Source of the DNA: Bradyrhizobium diazoefficiens
GTDB lineage: Bacteria > Pseudomonadota > Alphaproteobacteria > Rhizobiales > Xanthobacteraceae
Assembly (NCBI RefSeq): GCF_018131015.1
Contig: NZ_JAFCJJ010000005.1
Span: 248,001-312,000 of the forward strand
Direction: 5' to 3'
DNA length: 64,000 nucleotides
In this document: piece after piece, positions 44,806 to 53,423 of the stretch
How the letters are laid out: the number at the start of each line of letters is the position of its first letter
How positions within the stretch are numbered: position 1 is the first letter of the stretch
Position numbers and translations under genes: made by a program
Notes under the pieces: generated by a model
What the model was told of the DNA's origin: nothing
The model's input: the letters and a program-made list of their open reading frames with translations, nothing else
Databases searched by the model: none

Positions 44806-47088
44806 TTACTCCGCCGCCTGCCTCACGCCGGCATCCAGCGCCGCGCTCACTTTCGGCGGGGACATCGGCAGGCTGTAGAAGCGCAGGCCGAGCGCGTTGT
44901 GGATGGCATTGGCGACCGCGGCCATGACCGGCACCAGCGGCACCTCGCCGACGCCCTTGACGCCTTGCGGATGTTTTGGGTTCGGCACCTCGACCATGAT
45001 GCAGTCGAGCATCGGCAGGTCGGAGCACACCGGCATGCGATAGTCGAGGAAGCCGGGATTATCGACCTTCCCCTCCCTGGTGTAGATGTACTCCTCGTTG
45101 AGCGCCCAGCCGATGCCCTGCGCAACGCCGCCCTGGAGCTGGCCCTCGACATAGCCGGGGTGAATGGCGCGGCCGACATCCTGCACGGCGGTGTAGCGGA
45201 TCACGCGGGCGATGCCGAGCTCGGTGTCGATCTCGACGTCGCAGATGTGAGTGCCGAAGCCGCCGTCCGCGCCTTGCGTATTGAGCTGGACGCCTGCGCC
45301 GATCGGACCGCCCATCGCGGGCGCCTTCTCGGCGAGCTCCTTCAGCGTCAGCGGCTCGAACTGCCCGGCATTCGGGCTGACCGGATGCGCCGCGCCCTGC
45401 TCCCACTTCACCGCCTCGGGATCGATGTTCCAGATCTTTGCCGCGCGCTCGCGCAGGGTCTGGATCACCTTTTCCGCCGACTGCGTCACCACCATCGAGG
45501 AGGCGAACAGCACGCGGCTGCCGCCGGTGAGGTTGGAGAAGCCGATGGTCTGGGTGTCCCCGATGATGACGGAGACGCGGCGGTAGTCGATGCCGAGCAG
45601 CTCGGCGCAGATGTTGGCGATGCCGGCGCGCGAGCCGCCGATATCGGGATGGCCGGTGGTGACGACGACGTTGCCGTCCTCGGTGATGTTGACCTGGGCG
45701 GAGGACTCGCCGCCGGCGTTGAACCAGAAGCCGGATGCGACACCCCTGCCCCGCACCTTGCCGCTTGTCTTGTCAGCCTCGCCGAGCGGCGCCGCGTAAT
45801 GCGGCGAGCTCTTGGCGGCCTCCACCGTCTCGATATAGCCGATGCGCGGGAAGGTCGGGCCGTGCGCGGCCTTGGTGCCCTGCTTCGCGGCGTTCTTCAG
45901 GCGGAAGTCGAGCGGGTCCATCTTCAGGGCGCCAGCGACCTCGTCCATCACGCATTCCACGGCATAGGCGCCGATCGGCGCGCCCGGCGCGCGGTAGGCC
46001 GCGACCTTGGAGCGGTTGGAGCAGACGTCAAAGCCTTCGGAGAGCAGGTTCGGGATGTCGTAGGGCGTGAAACTGCAGCCGGCCGCGCCGCGGATGGGCG
46101 ATCCCGGGAAGGCGCCGGCCTGCAGGTAGAAGGTGCCGTGCGCGGCCGTGATGGTGCCGTCCTTCTTGACGCCGATCTTCACGGTGCTGCGCGAGCCCGA
46201 TGTCGGCCCGGTCGCGCGCATCACCTCCTCGCGCGTCATCACCATCTTGACGGGACGGCCGGATTTCTTCGCCAGCATGGTCGCGAGCGGCTCGAGATAG
46301 ACGATGGTCTTGCCACCAAAACCGCCGCCGATCTCGGCGGGGATGGCGCGGATGTCGCTCTGCGGGATGCCGGTCAGCATCGAGGTCATCGCGCGCACCA
46401 TGAACTGGCCCTGGCTCGAGCTCCAGATCGTGGTCTTGCCGTCGGGCGCGACCGAGATCAGGCAGGCATGCGGCTCGATATAGCCCTGGTGCACCGGGCG
46501 CGTGGTGAAGGTGCGCTCGATCACGATGTCGGCGCTCGCAAAGCCCTCAGTGAGGTCACCCTTCTTGTGCTCGATCCGGCTCATGATGTTGGAGGGTTTG
46601 CCCTCCCATCTGTTGAACTCGTGCAGGATCGGCGCATCGGGCAGAATCGCGTCCTCGATCTCGATCGACCAGGGCAGCACCTCGTAATCGACCTCGATCA
46701 GCTTGCAGGCTTCCGCCGCGATCGCCTCGGTGGTGGCGGCGACGGCCGCAACGGGATGCCCGGGGAACAGCGCCTTGTCGCGCGCCATCACGTTGCGGCA
46801 CATCCAGCGCATGTCCTGGATGCCGAGCATGACGGCGCCCTTCTCGATCGTGAAATCGACGATGTCCCGGGAGGTGACGACGGCCTTCACGCCGGCGAGC
46901 TTCTCCGCCTTTGAGGTGTCGATGCCGCGAATGCGGGCATGCGGATGCGGTGACCGCAGCACCTTGCCCCAGATCATGCCCGGCATCGTGGTGTCGGCGG
47001 CGAACTGGGCGCGGCCGGTGACCTTGTCCATGCCGTCGGGACGGATGGTGCGCTGGCCGATCCACTTGTTGTTGGTGACGAGGTTCAT
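44806..47088 (-). CDS. Molybdenum hydroxylase, large molybdopterin-binding subunit
   Basis: 760 residues of the xanthine dehydrogenase / CO dehydrogenase large-subunit family. The molybdopterin motif EIGGGFGGKTIVYLEP (about 245-260) and the active-site loop AAYRAPGAPIGAYAVE (about 353-368) are present; the latter lacks the AYxCSFR loop of form I CO dehydrogenase. The C-terminal GVKGVGEVPLVP (about 710) holds the catalytic Glu. It hydroxylates an aldehyde or heterocycle; substrate unknown. Last gene of the FAD / Fe-S / Mo operon; overlaps the Fe-S gene by four bases. Confidence 0.92.
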   Translation of the reverse strand: MNLVTNNKWIGQRTIRPDGMDKVTGRAQFAADTTMPGMIWGKVLRSPHPHARIRGIDTSKAEKLAGVKAVVTSRDIVDFTIEKGAVMLGIQDMRWMCRNVMARDKALFPGHPVAAVAATTEAIAAEACKLIEVDYEVLPWSIEIEDAILPDAPILHEFNRWEGKPSNIMSRIEHKKGDLTEGFASADIVIERTFTTRPVHQGYIEPHACLISVAPDGKTTIWSSSQGQFMVRAMTSMLTGIPQSDIRAIPAEIGGGFGGKTIVYLEPLATMLAKKSGRPVKMVMTREEVMRATGPTSGSRSTVKIGVKKDGTITAAHGTFYLQAGAFPGSPIRGAAGCSFTPYDIPNLLSEGFDVCSNRSKVAAYRAPGAPIGAYAVECVMDEVAGALKMDPLDFRLKNAAKQGTKAAHGPTFPRIGYIETVEAAKSSPHYAAPLGEADKTSGKVRGRGVASGFWFNAGGESSAQVNITEDGNVVVTTGHPDIGGSRAGIANICAELLGIDYRRVSVIIGDTQTIGFSNLTGGSRVLFASSMVVTQSAEKVIQTLRERAAKIWNIDPEAVKWEQGAAHPVSPNAGQFEPLTLKELAEKAPAMGGPIGAGVQLNTQGADGGFGTHICDVEIDTELGIARVIRYTAVQDVGRAIHPGYVEGQLQGGVAQGIGWALNEEYIYTREGKVDNPGFLDYRMPVCSDLPMLDCIMVEVPNPKHPQGVKGVGEVPLVPVMAAVANAIHNALGLRFYSLPMSPPKVSAALDAGVRQAAE

Positions 47089-47579
47089 TGCGCCGCCTCC
47101 CTGGTTGCTTCGCGCATCTCCGCGGCAGCGTCCAGCACCGCGCGCACGATCTTGTCATAGCCGGTGCACCGGCAGAGATTGCCGGCGAGCCAGAAGCGGA
47201 CTTCCTCCTCGCTGGGATCCGGGTTCTTGCGCAGCAGCGCATCGGAGGCGACCAGCATGCCGGAGGTGCAGATGCCGCACTGGAGCGCGGCCTGTTCCAG
47301 AAACTTCTGCTGCAGCGGATGCAGCCGCTCGCCATCGGCCATGCCCTCGATGGTCCTGAGCTCATGGCCTTCGGCCTCGGCGGCGAGCATCAGGCAGGAG
47401 CAGACCAGACGATCGTCGACGGTGATGCTGCAGGCGCCGCAGTCGCCGGATGCGCAGCCTTCCTTGGAGCCGGTCAGGCCCAGCGGCCCGCGCAGCGCGT
47501 CGAGCATGGTGTCATCAGGCTCGCACAGGTATTCCATCGGCTCGCCGTTGATGGTGGTGGTGACGTGAATCTTGGCCAT
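47085..47579 (-). CDS. Molybdenum hydroxylase, [2Fe-2S] subunit
   Basis: 164 residues. Plant-type cluster Cys in GCASGDCGACSITVDDRLVCSC (about 40-61) and the second, helical cluster with CGICTSGM (about 100-107) and CRCTGYDKIV (about 135-144). It passes electrons from the Mo site to FAD. Overlaps the Mo subunit start (ATGA) and follows the FAD subunit gene by five bases. Confidence 0.95.
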   Translation of the reverse strand: MAKIHVTTTINGEPMEYLCEPDDTMLDALRGPLGLTGSKEGCASGDCGACSITVDDRLVCSCLMLAAEAEGHELRTIEGMADGERLHPLQQKFLEQAALQCGICTSGMLVASDALLRKNPDPSEEEVRFWLAGNLCRCTGYDKIVRAVLDAAAEMREATREAAQ

Positions 47580-47584
47580 GAGGT

Positions 47585-48454
47585 CTACTTTCCTGTCGCG
47601 CGCTGCGCGGCGATGGCGGCGGTGCGTTTCAGCAGCACGCCTGCGGTCTTGACGCGGTAGGCGATGGTGCCGCGCTTGTCGTCGATCGGACGGCAGGCGC
47701 TGCGACAGGCTTCCGCAGCCTTTTCGAGCGCGGCGTCGTCGAGCTTCGAGCCGATCAACGCCGCCCCGGCGGCCTCGACCAGGAGCGCGGTCGGCGCCAC
47801 GGCGCCAAGGCCGACGCGCGCGGCGGTGCAGACGCCGTTCTCCAGGGTGAGGCTGACGCCGAGACCGACGACGGCGATGTCCATCTCGGTGCGCGGGATC
47901 ATGCGCAGATACGCATCGCCCGAACCCGGCGCGCGCGGCGGCAGCACAAAACTGACGAGGATTTCGCCGGGCTTCAGATTGGTGCGGCCGGGCCCGGCGG
48001 GCACCTCCTCCACCTTCATCTCGCGGCGGCCGTCCGGCCCCTGAACGGTGACAATGGCGCCGGCCGCGATCATGGCGGGGACGCTGTCGCCCGCAGGCGA
48101 ACCGTTGCAGAGATTGCCGCCGGCGGAGGCACGGCCCTGCACCTGCTTGGAGCCGATCAGGTTCACCGCTTCCAGCACGCCGGGCCAGACCTTGCCGAAA
48201 CGCGGATGCTCCGCGAGCGCCATGCCCGAGGCAGCCGCACCGATGCGGAAGCCGCCATCGGCGGTCTCCGCGATTTCGGTCATCTCGCTGATCTTCTTGA
48301 TGTCGACGATCACGCCCGGCTTGACGATGCCGGAGCGCACTTGCACCAGCAGATCGGTGCCACCCGCCAGGATGCGCGCCGCACTGCCTGCGGCCGCAAA
48401 AGCCCCGATCGCTTCATCAAGCGTACGCGGTGCCAGGTATCTTATATCCGCCAT
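47585..48454 (-). CDS. Molybdenum hydroxylase, FAD-binding subunit
   Basis: 289 residues from ATG 48454; the frame is open to 48790 but the added part is not protein-like. The FAD motifs are ARILAGGTDLLVQVRSGI (about 26-43) and GGNLCNGSPAGDSVPAM (about 105-121), with the CO_deh_flav_C domain at the end. First gene of the three-subunit operon; a 197-bp space to the divergent VOC gene holds the promoter. Confidence 0.92.
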   Translation of the reverse strand: MADIRYLAPRTLDEAIGAFAAAGSAARILAGGTDLLVQVRSGIVKPGVIVDIKKISEMTEIAETADGGFRIGAAASGMALAEHPRFGKVWPGVLEAVNLIGSKQVQGRASAGGNLCNGSPAGDSVPAMIAAGAIVTVQGPDGRREMKVEEVPAGPGRTNLKPGEILVSFVLPPRAPGSGDAYLRMIPRTEMDIAVVGLGVSLTLENGVCTAARVGLGAVAPTALLVEAAGAALIGSKLDDAALEKAAEACRSACRPIDDKRGTIAYRVKTAGVLLKRTAAIAAQRATGK

Positions 48455-48651
48455 GGTCGCCAAACCGCCTCCCCTGGGATCGAAAATCTTGTTTTGATTG
48501 GTTCCAAGTCTACACGGTGCAGGGGAATGGGGACAATCCCCGCGGGCGGTGTCACGGCATGCTTGCCATGCAGGTGGGCCGTCTTGCCTCGGAACCTCCG
48601 CGCTCCCGGCCGTGTTTGGTCCGGTAAATTGGTTGACCAGGAGCGGACGGG

Positions 48652-49041
48652 ATGACGCATCGTGGTTTGATTGGCGCGGTGCTCTACGCAAAAGACCTCG
48701 GCCGGCTGGCGCAGTTCTACGCGGAGGTCGCGGGCATCGAGCTGCAGGTGATCGAAAAGGGGTTTGCCGTTCTCGGAACGAAACCGTCACAATTCGTCAT
48801 CGTGCGGATCCCGAAGCGCATTGCAGACCAGATCAGCATCGAAGCGCCGCCGGAGGTGCGCGAGGAGACCCCGATCAAGCCTGTGTTTGCCGTCGAGGAC
48901 ATTGCCCGCGCCCGCGCCCGGGCGGCCGCGCTGGGCGGCGCCGTCGATGCGGCGAGCCGGGAGTGGGAGTTCGAGGGCGAGGCGGTCTGCGACGGCCATG
49001 ATCCCGAAGGCAATGTCTTCCAGCTCAGGACGTCGCGTTGA
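48652..49041 (+). CDS. Single-domain VOC (glyoxalase-like) protein
   Basis: 129 residues. It opens GLIGAVLYAKDLGRLAQFYA and closes with GHDPEGNVFQL, the usual last strand with a metal-ligand Glu. One VOC module means it should work as a dimer. Function unknown; it faces the Mo hydroxylase operon and converges with the amidohydrolase gene at 49048. Confidence 0.82.
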   Translation: MTHRGLIGAVLYAKDLGRLAQFYAEVAGIELQVIEKGFAVLGTKPSQFVIVRIPKRIADQISIEAPPEVREETPIKPVFAVEDIARARARAAALGGAVDAASREWEFEGEAVCDGHDPEGNVFQLRTSR

Positions 49042-49047
49042 GCGGCG

Positions 49048-50121
49048 TCACGGGCGCAAGCCGAGCGCCAGCGCCGCATTGCCCCCGCACACCGCGGCAA
49101 ATGTTCGCTCGTCCAGATCGAGCGCGGCGACGTGCCCGATCGGATCGTACTCGGCCATGTCGAAGGGATAATCCGTTCCCATCAGGATGTGATCGGCTCC
49201 GAAAACGTCGATCAAATAGGCGAGCTGGTGCTCGGTGAAGACGACGGTGTCGAAATAGACCTGGCGCAGATAGCTCGACGGCGGCAAGGGAAGATCGGCG
49301 TGACTGTCGGCGCGCGCGCCCCAGGCATGATCGATGCGGCCGGAATAGCCGGGCAGATAGCCGCCGCCATGCACGGCCAAAATCTTCAGCTCGGGGAAGC
49401 GCGCCAGCGTTCCCCCGAAGATCAGCTGGTGCAGCGCGAGCGTCGTCTCCAGGGGATTGCCGATCACGTTGTTGAAATAATAGTCGGAGAAGCGGCGTCC
49501 GTCGGTGAAGCCGTTGGGATGCAGCATGATGAACGCGCCGAGCTGCTCCGCCCTGGCGAAGAACGGACGAAATTTCGGGTCCGACAGCTCCTCCCCGTTG
49601 ACGTTGGTCAGGATCTGGACGCCCTTCAGCCCGAGCTTCGTGACGGCCGTCTCGAGCTCGCTGACGGCGAGATCGGGCGCCTGCATCGTCGTGACGCCAA
49701 GCCCCATGAAACGATCCGGCCGGCGCGCGACGAACTCCGCGACGCCCTCGTTGACGGCGCTGTGGGCGCGCGCCCCGATCTCCGCGTCAATGCTGTAATA
49801 GCATTGCCCCGGCGCGGGTGCGACGAGCTGGATGTCGATGCCCATGGCCTCCATGTCGAACAGGCGCGCGTCGATGTCGACCATCACCCTGGCCCGGTCC
49901 TTCTCCTGCGCGGCGTTGATCTCCCGGCTCGCGGCGCTGGCGAAATGGACCAGCGGCAGTTTGGTCCGGTCGACATGCGGACCGGCGACCTGCGCTCCGG
50001 CGGGCACGACGATGTGGCAATGGATGTCGATCGTCGTCGTCGAGGGTTTTCGCGCGCGGCCGAGAGCCCGGTGCTTCCGGGCGGCGGTCCTTCCGTAACG
50101 GTTCTTCCTGCCGTCGAACAT
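49048..50121 (-). CDS. Amidohydrolase 2 family protein (ACMSD / gamma-resorcylate decarboxylase-like)
   Basis: 357 residues from ATG 50121 with GAGGAGG before it. Metal ligands: TIDIHCHIVVP (HxH, about residues 32-35), LAVHGGGYLPGY (His about 250) and MGTDYPFDM (Asp about 318). The family includes aminocarboxymuconate-semialdehyde decarboxylase and related aromatic-acid decarboxylases and hydrolases. It precedes no gene; 29 bases separate it from the dehydrogenase gene upstream, so these two are probably an operon. Confidence 0.85.
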   Translation of the reverse strand: MFDGRKNRYGRTAARKHRALGRARKPSTTTIDIHCHIVVPAGAQVAGPHVDRTKLPLVHFASAASREINAAQEKDRARVMVDIDARLFDMEAMGIDIQLVAPAPGQCYYSIDAEIGARAHSAVNEGVAEFVARRPDRFMGLGVTTMQAPDLAVSELETAVTKLGLKGVQILTNVNGEELSDPKFRPFFARAEQLGAFIMLHPNGFTDGRRFSDYYFNNVIGNPLETTLALHQLIFGGTLARFPELKILAVHGGGYLPGYSGRIDHAWGARADSHADLPLPPSSYLRQVYFDTVVFTEHQLAYLIDVFGADHILMGTDYPFDMAEYDPIGHVAALDLDERTFAAVCGGNAALALGLRP

Positions 50122-50150
50122 CAAGGCCTCCTCAGGAGTTCGTGGTCGCC

Positions 50151-51032
50151 TCAGGCGCGGTCCAGACGAGAATGCTCGGCGACGATCCGGCAGACCGCCG
50201 CCGTGTCCATGTCGCCGAGGCCGCGGCTCAGGGCTTCGTCATAGATCGGACGCGTCGCGTCGAAGCAGGGCGTCTCGACATCCAGGCTCCTGGCAAACTC
50301 GGCAATGATGGCCATGTCCTTGCTCCAGGTCGAGACCCGCATGGTCGCCGGCATGTAGTCATCGCGCACCATCATCGGGGCGCGCATCTCGAACATGCGC
50401 GAGCCGCCGGCGCCCGGCGCGATGACCTCGACCACGTCGGACGGGTCGAGCCCCGACTTCATCGCCAGCACCATGGCTTCGGCGGTCGCGACGTTGTGGA
50501 TCGCAACAAGGAGATTGGCCACGAACTTCATCCGGCTGCCATTGCCGAAGGCGCCGAGATACGCGGTCTTCTTGGCGAAATCGGCGAACAGCGGCGCGCA
50601 TGCGTCGGCCGCTTCCCTGCTGCCGCTGGCATAGACGACGAGGTCGCGGTTCACCGCCTGCGCGCCGGTGCCGCTCAGCGGACAGTCGAGCGCGTCATGC
50701 CCGGCGGCCGACATTGCCGACTGGAAGAACAGCTTGTCCGGAATCGCGAATGTAGAGAGCTCGGCAACGATGCGCCGGGACACGCCCGCCGCCGCGATCT
50801 CGGCCGCGACTTGCCGGAGGGCCGCGGGGCTTGGCAGGCTCAGCAGAACGACGGGCGCGGCACCGACAAGGCTCGCGACATCCGCGGCAATCTCGACGCC
50901 GTCGGCGGCGAGCGCCGCCCGGCGGCCGGCATCGATGTCGATGCCGATGACGCGCCATCCCCGCTCCCGGAGATTGCGCGAGATCGCCCCTCCCATGATC
51001 CCGAGCCCGATAATCCCGACCGTCTTGTCCAT
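50151..51032 (-). CDS. Beta-hydroxyacid dehydrogenase (3-hydroxyisobutyrate dehydrogenase family)
   Basis: 293 residues. NAD(P) site VGIIGLGIMGGAISRNL (5-21), substrate loop DCPLSGTGAQAVNRDL (about 115-130) and the catalytic Lys in GNGSRMKFVANLLVAIHN (about 163-180). Members oxidise 3-hydroxyisobutyrate, tartronate semialdehyde or similar. Upstream of the ACMSD-type gene; no direct pathway partner is obvious. Confidence 0.88.
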   Translation of the reverse strand: MDKTVGIIGLGIMGGAISRNLRERGWRVIGIDIDAGRRAALAADGVEIAADVASLVGAAPVVLLSLPSPAALRQVAAEIAAAGVSRRIVAELSTFAIPDKLFFQSAMSAAGHDALDCPLSGTGAQAVNRDLVVYASGSREAADACAPLFADFAKKTAYLGAFGNGSRMKFVANLLVAIHNVATAEAMVLAMKSGLDPSDVVEVIAPGAGGSRMFEMRAPMMVRDDYMPATMRVSTWSKDMAIIAEFARSLDVETPCFDATRPIYDEALSRGLGDMDTAAVCRIVAEHSRLDRA

Positions 51033-51187
51033 CGAAGCTCCCGTACCGCCTCCTGAAAGATCAGGTCATCATCGGTCGGGGCTGGAGAGATGGCAAGCAG
51101 GGGCGCGGGATATTCGCCGTTCGAGCTGGCCGGGCCGGGCTCTATATCCGGACGGACAGGAGGATCGCGGCTCCACGCCGCGTTTTG

Positions 51188-52258
51188 TTAGCGCGCATAT
51201 CCTTCGATACGTTCGACGTAGTTCATGATGCGGCGGACGATGTCCTGGGTCATTCCGGCACCGGAATCGCACATGTGGAAGTAGCAGGTGGAGACCTTCA
51301 CCTTCTGGTCGACAGGAAGGGAGACGCCTTCGGGGATCGATATCTTGAAGACCTGTCCTCGCTGGCGGACATCGCCCGGAATCTGGAACTCCGGCGGCAC
51401 GGCGTCGGTCAGGGGCAAGAGGTCCTCGACCACTCCCACGATGGACTGCGCGTAGGACCGCACGTGGACGCGCTGCCCGGCCTTGAGATCGAGCAGATAG
51501 CTGTCCGGCAAATAGGCAAGGATGAAGCTCGGGCCCGTGTAGATGGTCGCGATGTCGCCGCCGCCCGAGCCGAGCACGGCGCCAACGCTCATGACCTTGC
51601 TGCCGACATGTCCGCTGACCGGCGCATACAGGGCGCCGCCGGCGTAGGCGTTCTGCAACGATTGATAGGTGTCGGAGACTTCCCTGAGCGCATTCTGATT
51701 GGCGGCCAACTCTCCTGCAAGCGAGGCCCGCTCCGCATTCAGGGACTGGTGCTTCTCAGCGGCCGCGAATGCCGCGCTGCTCGTGTCCGTCAGGAACCTG
51801 TCGACCACAAGACCGCTCCGGCTCGCGCCGGACACCTTGTCGAGATAGTCCTGCGTCTGCCTGGCATTGGCTTCGGCTGCCGGCAGCAATATGCCGAGCG
51901 CGGCCTGCCTCGCCTCGATCGCCGCGATCCGGGTGCCGAGCCTGGCCTTCTCCACCGCGAGTTCCGCGAGCGTGCGGGAGATGGACGTCGATTCGACGAG
52001 CGCGATCTTCTGCCCGGCCTCCACCCTGTCCCCCGGGCGAACGAAAACCTCGCGCACCCGTGTTTCCAGATAGGGCGCCCCGATGGCGATGCGCTCGCGC
52101 GTGACCATGCCGGAGGCCTTCAGCAGCACGACCCCGCCGGAGATCAGGTAAACCAGCATCGTGAGGCTGACGGCGAGACCGACCGCGATGAGGATGAGGT
52201 TCCTCAACCGGCCCCAGCGCAACTGGCTGACGTTGAGCGCCACGCTCGGCGCTTCCAT
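51188..52258 (-). CDS. HlyD/Alg44-like membrane-fusion protein of a polysaccharide module
   Basis: 356 residues from ATG 52258 (AGGAAG nine bases before; an ATG three codons upstream is possible). One membrane helix at about 20-45 anchors it in the inner membrane; the periplasmic part has a lipoyl-like strand pair (VREVFVRPGDRVEAGQKIAL, about 68-87), a coiled coil (about 92-190) and the returning half GGALYAPVSGHVGSKVMSVG. It starts 13 bases after the epimerase gene ends, the last gene of a three-gene operon with NfrB-like synthase, and probably guides the polymer across the periplasm. Confidence 0.85.
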   Translation of the reverse strand: MEAPSVALNVSQLRWGRLRNLILIAVGLAVSLTMLVYLISGGVVLLKASGMVTRERIAIGAPYLETRVREVFVRPGDRVEAGQKIALVESTSISRTLAELAVEKARLGTRIAAIEARQAALGILLPAAEANARQTQDYLDKVSGASRSGLVVDRFLTDTSSAAFAAAEKHQSLNAERASLAGELAANQNALREVSDTYQSLQNAYAGGALYAPVSGHVGSKVMSVGAVLGSGGGDIATIYTGPSFILAYLPDSYLLDLKAGQRVHVRSYAQSIVGVVEDLLPLTDAVPPEFQIPGDVRQRGQVFKISIPEGVSLPVDQKVKVSTCYFHMCDSGAGMTQDIVRRIMNYVERIEGYAR

Positions 52259-52271
52259 GACTGTCATCTTC

Positions 52272-53393
52272 CTACTCGGCCGCTTGCTGCATCTGACTGG
52301 CGTTGAAAATCCGCTCCGCTATGCGGCGCGATGCTTCGCCGTCCCCGAACGGATTGCGGGCAGGCAGAAGCTGCGGTGCATCGGAGCTGGTGAGACGTCT
52401 CACCCCGGCGACGATTGCATGGCGGTCGGATCCCACCAGCGTTCCAAACCCGGCCTCGACCACCTCGGGCCGCTCCGTGCTCTCGCGCGTAATGAGGATG
52501 GGGAGACCGAAGGTCGGCGCTTCTTCCTGGACTCCGCCCGAGTCGGTCACGACGGTCCATGACTGGCTGAGCAGAAAGACGAAGTCGGTGTACTGCAGCG
52601 GCTGCAGCAGGCGGACGTTCGGCTGTCCGCCGAGCGCCCGCACCACCTGCGCACGAATATCCGGGTTGGGATGGACCGGGAGAAGGATCAGCTTGTCGCC
52701 ATCATCTGCCAGCTCGCGCAAGGCCCGGAGAATGTCGTCCAGCGGCTTCCCGATGTTCTCGCGCCGGTGCAACGTCGCCAGCACAAGCTTCCTGTCGCGC
52801 GGCAGCTCCGCGATCTCGGGGTCGATCGGCTGGTAGCCGGCGGCAATCCTGGAGCGCGCATGGAGCAGCGCGTCCACCGCGGTATTGCCGACCACGGCGA
52901 CGCAATCCCGCGGCACCCCTTCACGCAGCAAATTATCGCGCGCGAGCGCGGTCGGCGCGAAGTGCAATGTCGATGCGATCGTGACGAGCCGCCGGTTGAA
53001 CTCCTCCGGCCACGGGGAATCGATCGTTCCAGTGCGCAGTCCGGCCTCGACATGCGCGAGGGGAACACCGTTCAGAAAGGCCGTCAGGGCGCCGGCTGCG
53101 GCGGTCAACGTATCGCCCTGCACCACGACCCAATCATACCGCCGGGAGCCGAGCACGGCTTGCATCTGCTGCGTGATCAGCGCGAACTTGCCGGCGAGAC
53201 TGGACTCCTGCACGACCCCGCTGCCGCGATGGGTCAGTTCGATCCCGAAAAGATCCACCAGCCCGTCCGCCAGATCGGTGTGTTGTCCCGACCAGAAGAC
53301 ATCGACATGCGCGCCGGCCTGACGCAAGGCGCGATAGACCGGACCGAGTTTGATGATCTCCGGACGCGTGCCAAAGGCGAGAAGGATGCGCAT
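52272..53393 (-). CDS. wecB: UDP-N-acetylglucosamine 2-epimerase (non-hydrolysing)
   Basis: 373 residues. It opens MRILLAFGTRPEIIKLGPVY and has the family motifs VVVQGDTLTAAAGAL (about 90-104), HVEAGLRTG, LATLHRRENIGKPLD and VTDSGGVQEEAPTFGLP (about 290-306). It interconverts UDP-GlcNAc and UDP-ManNAc in the cytoplasm. Sitting between an NfrB-like glycosyltransferase and an HlyD-type adaptor, it most likely supplies UDP-ManNAc for a polysaccharide made by that synthase. Confidence 0.92.
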   Translation of the reverse strand: MRILLAFGTRPEIIKLGPVYRALRQAGAHVDVFWSGQHTDLADGLVDLFGIELTHRGSGVVQESSLAGKFALITQQMQAVLGSRRYDWVVVQGDTLTAAAGALTAFLNGVPLAHVEAGLRTGTIDSPWPEEFNRRLVTIASTLHFAPTALARDNLLREGVPRDCVAVVGNTAVDALLHARSRIAAGYQPIDPEIAELPRDRKLVLATLHRRENIGKPLDDILRALRELADDGDKLILLPVHPNPDIRAQVVRALGGQPNVRLLQPLQYTDFVFLLSQSWTVVTDSGGVQEEAPTFGLPILITRESTERPEVVEAGFGTLVGSDRHAIVAGVRRLTSSDAPQLLPARNPFGDGEASRRIAERIFNASQMQQAAE

Positions 53394-53423
53394 TATCTAT
53401 TCTCCTCAAATCCAAGCATGAAA

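Noticed and set aside
44641..46914. 757-residue open frame on the plus strand
   Set aside because: Antisense to the molybdenum hydroxylase large subunit, which has clear motifs; shadow frame.
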